In this document: positions 10,771 through 22,496 of the stretch, in pieces
Position numbering within the stretch: the stretch's first letter is position 1
How the letters are laid out: every line of letters starts with the position of its first letter
Origin: Capitulum mitella
Lineage: Eukaryota; Arthropoda; Thecostraca; Pollicipedomorpha; Pollicipedidae
Reading direction: 5' to 3'
NCBI GenBank assembly: GCA_030062745.1
Contig: CP099849.1
Span: 11,010,144 to 11,074,143, forward strand
DNA length: 64,000 bases
Position numbers and translations under genes: made by a program
The notes under the pieces: model-generated
Told to the model about the DNA's origin: nothing
The model's database searches: none
Seen by the model: only the letters and a program-made list of their open reading frames with translations

Positions 10771-12496
10771 TAGTCGGCCGCCGTACAACAGACATATAGA
10801 GGGTGCAATATATTGCAAGCTATTAGTCCGATGCAGGCGGCTGGAGTCTCAAACTGATGCAAGGTGATTTCTCTACACATTAGACCTATAGCGACGAAAT
10901 TGCATTACCAATTGCCGATACCAGGCGGGTAGCGGTGGCCGCCTGTCGACTAGTCAGCGGCCATGCAACTCACTTTGAAGTGCCGTAATACTGCAACCTA
11001 TGAGACCACTTCTGACAGGCACGGTCTCAAATGGATGCATTCTCCACCTATAAAAACCATTTCGCGCAATTTTTACCCCATCGTCGCTGTAGGAGCAGGT
11101 AGCACGGAGCCGAGTGCCGAGTCAACAAGCGTGGTTGAAGTCCCTGGCGGCCCAGTTAGTAATCACTAACGTTATTTTCAGTCTTTCCGGCCGCTTTTCG
11201 GAAATTCTGATGAGGCCGATCTACTCATAATTGTTTTACGTATCCTATATATAAACTTCGAAACTTCTGTGAGCAGTTTTTTTTTCAAAAACATTATAAG
11301 GTAGATCCCACCACAACAGACGTCATTTCGTTATTGCCAGTATACAGAGATGCGTGAACAGTTGATCGGCTTGATCCTCAGTCTCGCCATTACAATTTTT
11401 TTTCTTTTAACGAAGACGCTCGATTTGTCACATTTTTCTTCCCATGTTAAAGGAGCTGAGCGTAACCCTACCTAGGTAACCAGATGGCCGTTTTTCTAGC
11501 TCCTACTGGCTTGTCTCCAGACATGACTGTACATAATGTGACACAAAGAAGAATGTATAATAAGGCACTAAAACAGGATTTTTGGAAGATGCAACGAAAA
11601 ATTGTGATCTTGCAAAAAAGATCTTGCAAAAGTTTTTTTTATTTGCAGCATTCTAACTACTATACAATATCCAATTATAACAGGTGCCGGGGACGACTTT
11701 TTGCGTCGGTTAAAGGTGAGAATTGCTATCGGTTTGACATCTGTGATTAACGCAAACTTTTGCCGGGATGTCCTCAAAAACACCATTCGAACAAACGAAA
11801 CCCATCGCAGCCTCGAGCTATGATGCTCGAAACACGTTTTGTCCCTAATTGTGCCCATCGTAGACTGTTTTGGCATCAGTTCATCCTAAAAAGGAATTCC
11901 AAGTTGAAATCAGCTCTGTTGTACTTCCGCTGACTGGACGTTATTCTTGAGCTTGTGCAGCGTTTTTGTTACAGCGTATTTACGGCCTCTTTCGGAGAGT
12001 AGTCTGACCAGTACGAGGTACGTAGCTGTAATCTAAGTTATTAATGGCCAGGAGCTGATGATAATCTTTACGTAGTGTACTTGCCTGTGCACGCTCCAAA
12101 GTTCTCGGAAAGACTCCACGCTCGCAAATTTTCTAACGTTTCATCCGTAATCGATAGCAGTAATTTAGTTGCTTAGGTGACCAGCTCGTATTCGGACCTA
12201 ACTGGCAACATTCGACGGGGTGGCCAGGGGAGTTACGCAGAGGCGAGAGTAAACAAATTTTGCAAGGAAAGCGAATGCAAAGGAACTTTTTGATTTTCGT
12301 CATGTCATATCATGTCATGGAAAACATAAATTCATCCACAGTCGCCTTTCGCCTTATCACCTTTCTTTATTTCTTTGTAGCGTTCCAGGCATTGCATCTG
12401 CTAGGTACCTGCACGACCAAACGCGGGTTATACATCGTGAATAGCGCTGATATTTTGATTACTTAGATCGACGTGTAAGTGGACTCTTCAAACATC
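10771..12496. other. No gene seen
   Basis: Unremarkable single-copy DNA. Two short ORFs (10963-11169 plus, 11568-11876 minus) show no motif. I see no repeat shared with the rest of the window. Confidence 0.3.
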
Positions 12497-13499
12497 TTAA
12501 TCCTCGCCCAAGGGGAGGTCGTTTTAGGACCTCCTTGCGGTTTTTTCTTGAATAATTTTTTAGTGGCGGAAGATAGGGCGCTGAGTTTCTGCTGCAACTG
12601 AGCTTTGAACATTTGTACACCTTGGGAAAAATTTCCAGAATTTTTCTTGCAACGGTCGTGCACTGTGACCTTTTGTCAGTGCCATACTAGTCGTGTTTTA
12701 AGCAAATCGAACAATACATTTCATTTTCTGGAAATGGGGTATTGCAATGTTGTATTACATGTTTCTTTTATAAACGTTGGTATCAGTAACCTGATTTTGG
12801 TGTACGGGAAGGGTCAGGTCAGCAGAGGTCAATCTAGACTAAAGATGAATATTAAACACTGATGGCATACCCGCACACCAAACTGGTGGCTCTAGTTCGA
12901 ATGGTTTTCGACAAGGAGCGATTTCCGCAAAACGACATGAGCACCCCTGGCGGCGACCTTTAGAACTTAGGTGGCCGCGACCCCAAATAGGCGACTCCTC
13001 ACAGACGGAGGAAAACCGTTGTACCGAGTTTTGGAACATGCGTCGTCACTCGTTCGACCTGTGACCCGACAAAAGTGTAATGGGACTACCGCGCCTCCCA
13101 TTACAAATTCCGGCTGCGATGACATGTTCGTGACCCGGGAGACCACCCATTTACCTAAGTCTTTTTTCCGATAACTAAGACAGCGACCAACACGGCAATC
13201 TCTACAAAGCCGATTTACTGTCAACAGTTTGGAAGCTACTTTTCTAAGAAAACCTCGATGTATTTTGAAATGGCTACTTTGAGGTCATTACCGTGGCCTG
13301 GAAGGTCACGTTTTGACTTTAAATGAAAAACAGATATCACCCATGTCAAAACATAAAGGACATCTGCTTACGTGACGAGCAGCACACTGGCTTTTACTGT
13401 GTTGCTCCATCTTGGCTCAAAAGTTAGTAAGGGGGGTTGTTGTAGGATCCCCCCCCCCGAAGCGAGGATGTAAAAATGGCCCCGCCGGGTGAGGGTTAA
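12497..13499 (+). mobile_element. TTAA-flanked element, family C copy 1
   Basis: TTAA at 12497-12500 is followed by TCCTCGCCCAAGGG and a hairpin (GGAGGTC / GACCTCC with imperfect loop), then TGCGGTTTTTTC. The right end at 13496-13499 reads, inward on the minus strand, TTAACCCTCACCCGGCGGGG, then ATTTTTACATCC and a G10 tract opposite a C-run. The outermost 12 bp are imperfect inverted repeats. The interior holds AGGTCA words (12810-12835, 13280-13305) and no transposase ORF. A similar right end occurs at 21079-21188. Confidence 0.6.
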
Positions 13500-13991
13500 A
13501 GCCTAGGCAACGGCACGAGGGACCGTGATAAGGCTCAATTGGCCGAAATGAGGTCGGGCTGTGAGTGTTTGATCAAGCGTGCCTTACTAATTTCGCCCAA
13601 ACCACCCTACCTACCGCATAAGATGCCGCCTCGTTGCTCTTTTTATTATCAATTGCAACACAACCGTGGACCAAAGGCTCCCGAAAAGCGTGGTCGACAA
13701 AAACGGCAAGACATGTGCCTACAAAGAAACGGATAATAAATTAACAAACCGAAAACCGTACCATACAGAATATTACCCACGCATAACATGAAGCACAGAA
13801 TCAGCAGCCGTTTTCAGAGAATTTCTTAACCACACTGGTGGTACGAATCCCTTTGATCCCCCCCCCCCTCGTTTCTCTTCTGCTGTGATAGTACATGGTC
13901 TATTTAACCTCATGGTCTAATGATGACAGGTATCCCGGATGTTGTATTATTCATTCCAGTTCGTGGGATGTTCCGGTCAAAACTACACCCT

Positions 13992-13993
<2 letters not shown>

Positions 13994-14044
<51 letters not shown>
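13994..14044. repeat. (AT)n microsatellite, about 50 bp
   Basis: Uninterrupted AT dinucleotide repeat, read as Tyr-Ile repeats in short ORFs. A poly-C tract lies just upstream at about 13858-13868. Confidence 0.95.
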
Positions 14045-14045
<1 letters not shown>

Positions 14046-15382
14046 CAAATACAAATACAATAGAACCAAGCGGCAACGCCTTTGTCGAGTTCCTGATCAG
14101 CGTAAAGAACAAAAATCAAAGCGAAAGGCTAGCAAATGAGGCGCGAGCACCGCAGACTGTGAGCCGACCCCTACCAGGCGAAACGAAACTTAACGACATA
14201 CAGATATATCCCAAAATATTGTGATTGTTTGTCAACAGATACATTTACTTTCGTCTTAGACACCATCGCATTGAAACGACTTATCATTCATGTAGGTTTC
14301 CAATATTTTTCGTTCCTACCACATTTGGTCATACTACACATCTGGTCATACTATACTATGATCGTGGTTATCATGTACCGTTGGTTTGATCATTTGATTT
14401 TTAGCGAAAGTACTTCTTTCACATTGCCCTTTCACAGTCGTTCTGACTTTGCGTTTCCATTGTTTGTGTACCCTGCTCAATGAATTGCTTTTTGAGGGAG
14501 CTATGGAATTGCCCTGACTGCTGGGTTTGTTAGGACTCAAGGTAAAATAGGATCCAGCTTTTATTCTTTTCGATTACTTTTTATGCGGAAAGTCGGGGAA
14601 AGCCGGGAAAATCATTATTTGTTATATTGATATGGGGCGGGGCGTTCAAATACTTTAATGACTGCAATAAAATATTTTGTTGTCCAAAACGTTTTTTTGC
14701 TGACTTCTTTACGACGCATAGCATGAGTCTTCCAATAGTTAACTTATTAAGGGAGAAACGCCAGTGAAACAAGAAATTGATACCAAGATAACAAAGCCAT
14801 TCTGCTTGTGTCTAAGGATACTACAAATAAGCTGCAAAATGTGAGCAATGCAAAAGCTACGAATTTGCAGTTTTACAGTATGACTGCAAACTGCCTGTGT
14901 TTTCGCCAACTGGGAGCGTTCCCCAGAGATCGCAGGCATGCAGGCAACACGCAACAGGCCGACGCCTATCTCGGTCGAACTGCACCTTCAAATAACGGGT
15001 ACACAGGAACAACACAACTACTCTGCTAGACCTGCCCAAACAGGGTCAGAACTGGATGGGTTAGAATTAGGTCGCAGGTTAGAACTAGCAATACAAAAGG
15101 CGTCAGACTGGGTGCGCGGAAATAACCCCAGAGATTCACTGTGCGATGACAAAACATGGGTCCACGAGGGTTTGATAATGTTTGATGTCGAGAAGGAGGT
15201 CATGCTTTATTGACTTGTCTTGAAAATTGTTTTAAATTTGCAGTTTGTGTCAAGAAGCAGCTACCGGAAATTTAAGAGCTGCGGAAACCGCATGATAGCC
15301 CATAGGAGCAGGGGAGAACCAACGTGCAACATGTAGAAGAGAAAATGACCGAAACAAATCTCATAAGTAATCTTGGCCAATT
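14045..15382. other. No gene seen
   Basis: AT-rich single-copy DNA. The 14938-15213 plus ORF includes a duplicated GGTTAGAA(T/C)TAG word (15058-15090) but has no recognisable domain. Confidence 0.3.
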
Positions 15383-15800
15383 TCATGCAAATACTATTGA
15401 TGTCATATCCCCGGAGTCACTCTGTCGGCATGTGGACAGGCGCACAATGGGACCATGGACACAGTCAGTGTGAAGACAAACTCCGAAGCCCGACCTCATA
15501 ATGGAGCTGCCAGTTTTTGGCGTGATAGATGGCTGGACGTTGGTGTACATCAGCTCATGATCGATGCTGAAACTTGGGGGATTCGTTTCGCCCGGGGCAT
15601 TTATCTCTCCTGGAAACCGGTTTAGCAGAAGAAAGGTCGCGTGCTGCTGATGACCTCTTGAATGGTCCAACTTTGGGCTAGAGGAGGTGAACTGGCGTCC
15701 AGGTATAGCGACCTCCCCTGGGACATGTGCACTGGCAATCCATGGCTGTCTTGATTTACAAATACGTCCAAGAGGACCAATCGTCTGAAATCGCATGTAG
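15383..15800 (-). pseudogene. Possible LINE endonuclease C-terminal relic
   Basis: The minus-strand ORF contains PGRQFTSSSPKLDHSRGHQQ followed by IDHELMYTNVQPSITPKT. This resembles the end of an APE endonuclease, where GDFNLPxIDW is followed by an HQ-containing helix and then SDHxxVxxDV. The middle (the SxLDLxxT region) is missing and the GDF start is GEV, so this would be a deleted relic. The similarity is by eye only, and chance is a real alternative. Confidence 0.3.
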
Positions 15801-16143
15801 TGCCGTGTTGCTGGGAGTGAATAAAGTTCGTTGTCACTGTCAATACCGAGTTCCTGAATGCGGCTTTAATCTGGCATGTGAGGACAGCACTCAGACAGAT
15901 TCCGACAGACTGCCTACGGCTTGGGCCGCAGCGTAATGCGGCCTGAGCCGGCCACGCCGTAGGGAAGATCCCGCATCTTGCCTTCACGAGGTCTTCTCCC
16001 GCTAATCTGCAGAAAAAAGACTACGGTTGGTTTTCCCAGCCGAGCATTGACGCCCACTGATCCGCACAGGCATTCGTCTGGTTTCCCACATGGCCTAGGG
16101 TATTCGATACACGTGGCCGCTTGGAAGCGGCTGACATCCCCGT

Positions 16144-16480
16144 AGTGGCGTAGCCAGAGGGGCTGCGGTGGCGCATAGCGCGCGACTGGCATCTGCCGCC
16201 CTGGTTTATAGGCATATGTTTATGAAACAGAAAGTCAAATGAGTAATGAGTTGAGACGCAAGCATGACAGGGACGCAGCCAAGAAGGGGCCATGGGGGCC
16301 ATGCCCCCGCTCCCCTCTGAGCCAGGCGGTTTACACTAGACATGTAGCGATTTGGCACGAATAAGGAATAGTGCAGTGGTGTTGAAATGTTTTCCTCTGA
16401 GGGCGCCCTGACCGACCCAATGATCATCTGAACCCACCCAATGTGGGCTTGCCCCTCCCCTCCCGATGTTTTCGGACGGT
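16144..16480. mobile_element. hAT-like terminal repeats, remnant
   Basis: AGTGGCGTAGCCAGAGGGG at 16144-16162 matches the common terminal pattern of hAT-type and related miniature elements (CAGxGGCGxAxCCAG followed by G-runs). A second, similar start, GGGACGCAGCCAAGAAGGGG, lies at about 16271-16290, followed by a GGGGGCCATGCCCCC palindrome. A C-rich stretch near 16450-16470 could be the opposite end. No target-site duplication could be fixed. Confidence 0.35.
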
Positions 16481-16592
16481 TTTAAAGTGAAATTAGTAAT
16501 AATAACGAAAAGAACGGCCGTAATAAAAGAGAGATAAGAAGAAAGTAAAGAATAAAGTCTAAAGCGTTGTGTCTATCTTTTTATCTTCTCTC

Positions 16593-16606
16593 TATATATA
16601 TATATA

Positions 16607-16662
<56 letters not shown>
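16593..16662. repeat. (AT)n microsatellite with one interruption
   Basis: TA/AT dinucleotide repeat broken once by CT at about 16609-16610. Confidence 0.95.
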
Positions 16663-16665
<3 letters not shown>

Positions 16666-17116
16666 GGGACGAATGCAATTTTGAATTGATCAATAGCAAC
16701 GAAATACTTATTAATTTCCGTCATTCCAAATAAAATGGTCTAACTCCACTGAAAAACAAACATTTGGGGGAGGTTAGGATGTCAGGTCCTTGGCTCGGCC
16801 GCTCCCAATCATTTATAGAAATCAACGACCCTGGAATAGTGATGGTATAGACGTTCCAAAAGCAAACATATTTCTTCCTGTGGGTTAAATGTGAGGTCAG
16901 TTACATGAAATCGCTGCTTTTCATATAAGTTTCGTCATATGCCTGCGACCTGTGACAAAATTTAACACTTGGCCCTCTCCCCCCCCCCCCCAGTAAAATA
17001 CTGACTACACACCTGATACATGATAATGTATTTGCTTGCAAAAAGTTAGCAACCGTTTATTCTCATGGCACATAGGTATAACTACGGCTAAAGGAGACAA
17101 AGCTAGCCACAATCTC
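16663..17116. other. No gene seen
   Basis: Single-copy DNA with a poly-C run at about 16979-16992. Nothing further is supported. Confidence 0.3.
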
Positions 17117-18324
17117 TTAACCCTATTCCCGGCAGGGGGGGGCTGAATCCGTCCCCCTCGGGTTTTTTGCTTGCCAGTTCCAGGCTTTTGACAGCCTCAC
17201 GAAACTTGGTGACCTTTCCTAGCTACTCCCTCTACGTGCCGTGACAAAATTTCAAAATTCTTCTTTGCTCAGGGGCGGAGCCAGGCAACGTTTTTGGGAG
17301 GCACCTCAGGCCATTTTTGGTCATGTTGAGGGTAAAAGGGAAATGTCTGCCAAAAACAGCGTTTTTAAGCTAGAACTTAAAAGTTTATCTGGGTGTATAG
17401 CAAAATAGTTGGGCAACGTGCCGATACAATTTTGTTCATGTGAAGTCACTGTACAAGGTCAGGTCAAGGTCAAAAGTCAAAATATGGTTTCATAGCAATG
17501 CTTTGGGCGCTTTTTTAAATGCCAAACCCGGAATACCTGCGACGTAGAATGGTGCCCTCTGCTTGTGTATCAAGTTTCAGCTTGATATCTGGTCGTGTCA
17601 CAGAACTATGGCCTAGAATGTCAGTGTGCGTATCTTATATCAAAATAGCCGTAAAATGGAACTTTTGAAATAGAGTGAATTGAAATGATTGAAAACGTTT
17701 ACAGATAATATTAAATGCACACGAGATCATTCCAAGTGACTCCAAGATCACTGGAGGTCCTTTAAGGTCAAAGGTCATAAGCTGATCTGAAGAACGTGTG
17801 ACCATGACAGTTCCCCTCTTTCATGACCCTTGCACCACCTATGCTATCATTATACGAACATTGTAATGCGACTTATTTTTGGCAGATTTTTGGCATAGCA
17901 TGACTAACAGAAGCCAAAAAAATGTCGTTGTCTTTTTTGTTCATTGTTGGAAAACTAATCCTCCTATTTTTGAAACCCTGTGAATGCCCATGCATTTACT
18001 CAAAATTTCAAATGCGTGTACCAATGGTAAAATTCCCATCCATAATCTTTCGGTTGATGCCAGTTTCATTGAAATCGGTCCATAAGCCACGGAGTTATAA
18101 CACGTTCAAAAATATCTGTAATTTTGACATTTTTGCCCCCTGTATCCACCGCTTTCAAAATTTTCAAAATTTGTTTCATAAAAATGTAGTTTACGTCATG
18201 GCAAATCGATTGCTGTTTGTTACGATGAAATCGGATGTGTAGTTCTCGAGATCTCGTGGGGGCCGAATCCCCCTCCCCTGCCGGGAATCGACCATACCGT
18301 CTAGCCCTCCGGGAATAGGGTTAA
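17117..18324 (+). mobile_element. TTAA-flanked non-autonomous DNA transposon, family A copy 1
   Basis: TTAA at 17117-17120 and 18321-18324 bound a 1.2-kb element with perfect terminal inverted repeat CCCTATTCCCGG. The left end continues into a G-run/C-run stem and CTCGGGTTTTTTGC. The right end has a second stem (GGGGGATTCGGCCCCC read inward on minus) and TCTCGAGAAC. Interior landmarks are AGGTCAGGTCAAGGTCAAAA near 17458, AAGGTCAAAGGTCA (a DR1 arrangement) near 17764, and a TTTCATTGAAATCGGTC phrase near 18063. No transposase is present. Copy 2 lies at 24877-26101 and aligns along its length. Confidence 0.85.
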
Positions 18325-20430
18325 ACCCGGTTCACAGATCCACCGGTCAAGAACGGGCCAGAACGGACCTGCCGCCGCGGCCGGTGCAGTCAGCTGGCCT
18401 TTACCCATATTTAGTAAATATCCGGCCGGATTTGGTCCGGTTTGTTCCTCTGTATCCGTGAACCAGAGAGCCGGCCGCCCCTGCCCGGGACCGGTGGGCG
18501 GATGTTGTCGTCCGGTGTGGGCGCCGGTCAACAGTTGAACGGAGTTCAACTTTACGACCGTTTTGCCGTCCGCTCTGCGTTGGTGCACGGCTGCTGAAGC
18601 CATCTGCTGCACTGTTCAGGGAAAAACAGCTGGTGGTCTGGACTCAGTGTGCTGGAACTGTGTCAAAAAATGATTGACGTCATTAGCATTGTTTCTGAAG
18701 ACTTCAAAGTGGCATCTGTGTTTGATTAAAACACCAGTCCAGAATGAGGCTTATCCAAGACTGCGATAGCCAGGCTTCGAATGTTTGGAGGCATGATGAT
18801 GAGAATTCTGCAGGAATCCTCCTGAACGACGTCTATATTAACCTTTGTATTCCTGAACACAAATCCCTATATATCCCTCTAATGAAATCCCTTTGTTGTC
18901 TCCCGTTCTCGTGCTGAAATTTATTTGCGTCGACTCTCGCATCCACCCAGAATGCTTTGGTGGCTTCTTTGTCTCCTGTACTATGCCAAGAACAACGGCA
19001 ACGGCACCTGCTCATCACCTGACGTCTCGAGGTTCTGTCCTCTTGCGTTCAACGTATGGAATTGAAACACACTACCACACCACCCCTGGCCCCCGCGGCG
19101 CCGCGAACACAAACAACCCTCCGCGAAGGGAGCGTCCTCTCAGCCGAGCGTCCTTATCAGATGACCAAGTCCGGTTATGGATGAGGTATACCGGATGGGC
19201 AACTCCCGGTTTTTTTCGCGGCTCGGGCATTTTATAGTAGCAGCTTCCAACGTCAAGAGCGTGGCGTCTTTAATCCGGCACCGCATGGGGGTGTCAAAAA
19301 GGGCTCCTTGTTATCCCAGGATCTAACAGTTGGATCTGAACCAGTCCACCACCATTCGATAGGAGCCTGCGATTCAGAAAATATTATGTTAGCCCTGGTC
19401 ACGTGACAGATGGCGTCACAGGTTACGTAAAACGCGTAAAACGACGTCGGAAAACTGACATCCGTTTGCACATCATACCATCGGCAACACAGGTCTTAGA
19501 GACTTCAACTGGGCATCACACATCTGCATCAGAAGCATGCAAAGAGAATATGTCGGGTCAAGGTCAGCTTGTCAGGTGAAATATTGGTCTCACTTTACAT
19601 GGCAGAGACCGATACTTACTCGCAGCCGTTTTGATCCACGTGACAAAAATTTCGGAAGTAAAACCTGATTATCGGTTTTACATTACCTGCTCTTAATCCA
19701 GTCAAGGTCAGTCTAGGTCAGGTCAGGTAAGATTGCGTTACTCTTCCTGACAAAGAGCAATAACTACTTGTTGGGATTCTCAACTGCATCGGGTACAGAA
19801 CTAAAATGGCATCTTTTGATTATTAAATCTGCTCTGCACGCTCTGTATCGGATGAAGTCAAGCAAGGTCATGTCAGATAGTCATTTTTATTTTCCTGAAT
19901 AGGAACAGTAATTTCTCTCCGCTGCCACTGAAAGATCTTCCACGGACAAAATTGTATTCCATTTCGTTTTGACTCTATCTATGACGTGATCTGATTGGAA
20001 CTCACGTTGCGTGTGGTAAACCTTGCTAAGAAGCGCATGTAGATTTTTTTGTCTAGCTTGAACGATGGGGAATGTTAGCGGCAACCACTTCTATGATCCA
20101 CATTGCAAATTAGTCCAATTGTCGTCATGTATATGACCCAGCATGACCTCTAATGTTGACATGTCACGGCGGTATATCCTTTTGGAGAACGTGTCTTATG
20201 TAAATCCAAATAATTAGTGCACTGTATTCGCGAATATTATAAAAAAACGAAGCGTGTTTGCGCCACCGTCCGAAGAGGCGAAAACGTGCCTGGAAGGGTT
20301 TAGTTATTGTCTCATATCTCTATGACTTGACCTAGCATGGGAATGGTTTTGATGTCAAAGTACGTAAAATTGATTGATGAACAGGTACTGAAAGTTTGGT
20401 TGGACTGGCTCTAAAGGTTCAGAAATTATT
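18325..20430. other. No gene seen; AGGTCA-bearing middle part
   Basis: 18325-19540 is single-copy, with a GC-richer patch at 18330-18560. From about 19550 onward AGGTCA words recur (19555-19572, 19701-19730, 19868, 20330). This suggests the interior of another TTAA-type element whose left border I could not place. Confidence 0.3.
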
Positions 20431-20509
20431 GACGAAAAACCGAGGGGTGCCCTGTTAGACACCCCCCAGGCGGCGCCGGGTGAAACCTCGCCGGACTAGT
20501 AGGGTTGAA
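20431..20509 (-). mobile_element. Right-facing end of a TTAA-type element (family F)
   Basis: Read on the minus strand from 20509, the sequence starts TTCAACCCTACTAG. It then has a GC-rich stem (GGGGTGTC / GGCACCCC around CTAACAG) and CTCGGTTTTTCGTC. This is the same order as the left ends of families A, B and C, although the TTAA itself has drifted. The element would extend to the left; its other end was not found. Confidence 0.4.
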
Positions 20510-21078
20510 TACCATCCTCATCCCTCGGCAGTGTTTACGGGACCACGGCAATACGGCGCACGATAGCGTCATGAAATTGGCCATAGCTGACGACACATTC
20601 ATTGTGCAGCTTTTGAAAAAAGTGTGGCCCCAGATCATCTCAGGTCACTGAACTACGACGTCGTTACTGAAAGCATGCAGAGCGTTTTTTGCGCCAATTG
20701 TTGGTTTTTTATGGTATTAAGCCAATAGGGATGCCTCAACGGCAGACGACGGGCAAAAAATCTGCTCAGAATGGTCGTCCACATGTAAACGCGTCACTTT
20801 AGATAGCTCAATGACCTTTTCAAGGTCAGACAAAGGTGAATGACTTCAGATAATTTTTTTTTGCCTTAGAATGCCCCTATAATTACTTTTAGCGCTGAAT
20901 GTAAAAAGAGAGACGATTTTAGGCCTATCTGGCTTCCAATGTGCCGTTGCTAATTTCGCAAAATCGACTTATAGTTCCCAAACATAAAGTATGACTTGAT
21001 CTACTAGGTCACTGGTTAATCTGACGAGGTCAGACAGGATATCATTGGATTCCTTGGGCACACAGCTATCGTTGCTTA

Positions 21079-21188
21079 TTGATTCTTGGCGCTGCCTCAG
21101 TTAGGGGCCAAATAGAGATGGGTGACTATCCCCTCCCTCCCATCATTATCAGTGCGTGTAAAAATCCCTCCCGTCGGGCGAGGGTTAA
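21079..21188 (+). mobile_element. Right end of a family C-like TTAA element
   Basis: Reading inward from TTAA at 21185-21188 on the minus strand gives TTAACCCTCGCCCGACGGG, then GATTTTTACACGCAC, closely matching the right end at 13499. AGGTCA-type words upstream (20810-20835, 21005-21040) would belong to its interior. The matching left end is not identified. Confidence 0.5.
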
Positions 21189-21282
21189 CTTGCGCAGTGG
21201 AAGCGGTTTCTCACTAACGCGCACTGGAAGGAGGCACAAAAGTGTCCCCCTCCGATCTCGGAAACGGAAGGAGTTATGGACA

Positions 21283-22496
21283 TTAACCCGCGCACGACCG
21301 TCGGTCGGCACGATCACGCTCGACTGGGGGCGGAGACAGTTGACCGCCCCCCTCTAACTCACGAACGGCTGGTTGCACGATAAAAAAGCACACCGTCGTA
21401 AAGCTTGTGACGAGTAGAGCTCGAAACTGGTCTCATTGTTGGTTTTAGGTAATATGTAAGCAATTTACGTCCCATATATGTTTTCTCATAGCCGACTGCA
21501 TGAGACCGAGAAACGGCCTGAATCTCAAGGGCTGTGACTAATAACGCATAGGTAAAGGCACCAGCGCACAAGTAAAGGTCCGCAGATGCCGATACACGTC
21601 TAATTTCACAGATTTGTTCAATATATACGCCGAAACGTTGAGTTAAAGACACGATAATTTCCACGCCGGCTGTTGGCGGGCGCCGCAGCAGAACGCAATA
21701 AGAAATTAACGGGGATTAATTTTAGCGTTCCTTGGTTTTTGCGACATAAGCCTATTCGTGTAAATTTTATTGATCTTGGTGGTTCTTGTGATGGTTTTTC
21801 ATGCTTAAATTTTGGAAAAAGTCATTAGTTACCATTCTACGGCATTGGCGGAGCTTTATTTGCCAGGGCCTGTTTATCTCCAAAATATGCTACTTTTTCA
21901 AATTTTTGAGGTTCCTGGTATCACTTTAGTCTGTGCAAGCCAGTTCTGCCATTTCCTACCTATTCTGAGTAATTCATCGTCGATTTTGACGGTGGTACGT
22001 TTTAGCTAACAACAGTAATTCGTGACCTGACCTCAGGTCAATGGCTGGAAGTCATTGACACTTTGCCCAATGACTGTAACTAGATGTCTGCTTCACTCCA
22101 CATTAAAAATGTTATGAAATATTCCGTCAATTTCCGAAAAAACGACGACATGTCTTAAAAATGGGCTTGGCCGTAGGTCAATGGCCCGGAAAATTCCGAA
22201 AAATCTGAGATAGCACATTTGTTGCATCTATGACGATCACTAATCCCTGAAAGTATTTTTGTGATATCTTGTTTTGCGAAAAAGTTAGAGGGCGCTAAAC
22301 TTTTTTGGGTATAGGTCCGTTTGACCGGACCTAGGTTAGGCATCTGACCTGGCCTCAGGTCAAAACTTTGACACAAGGTGTAAAAAGGATCAGGCAAAAG
22401 TTACACAAAGTTTTGTGGCTCTGTGTTTGTTCGTTCTCTCGCAACCTCAGCAAAACCTCAGGGGGGTCATCTGCCCCCCAGTCGGGGGCGGGTTAA
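21283..22496 (-). mobile_element. Family B TTAA element, copy 2 (inverted)
   Basis: TTAA at 21283-21286 and 22493-22496 bound this copy. The hairpin plus GAGGTTTT end is at the right (minus reading TTAACCCGCCCCCGACTGGG, then GGGGGG...CCCCCC, then TGAGGTTTTG). The left end has the TAACTCACGAACGG subterminal sequence seen in the other copies. The interior matches copy 1, including paired TGACCTCAGGTCA words near 22023-22040 and 22335-22365. It carries no transposase. Confidence 0.85.

Noticed and set aside
13939..14139. Tyr-Ile repeat peptide
   Set aside because: Translation of an AT microsatellite.
17922..18242. ORF shared by family A copies at 17922-18242 and 25798-26019
   Set aside because: The copies drift without respect to codon position and the ORF has no domain. 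It is interior DNA of a non-autonomous element.
19195..19225. GGGCAACTCCCGGTTTTTTTCG, similar to the hairpin plus T-run of TTAA element ends
   Set aside because: No TTAA or CCC-type terminal repeat lies at the expected distance, and no partner end was found.
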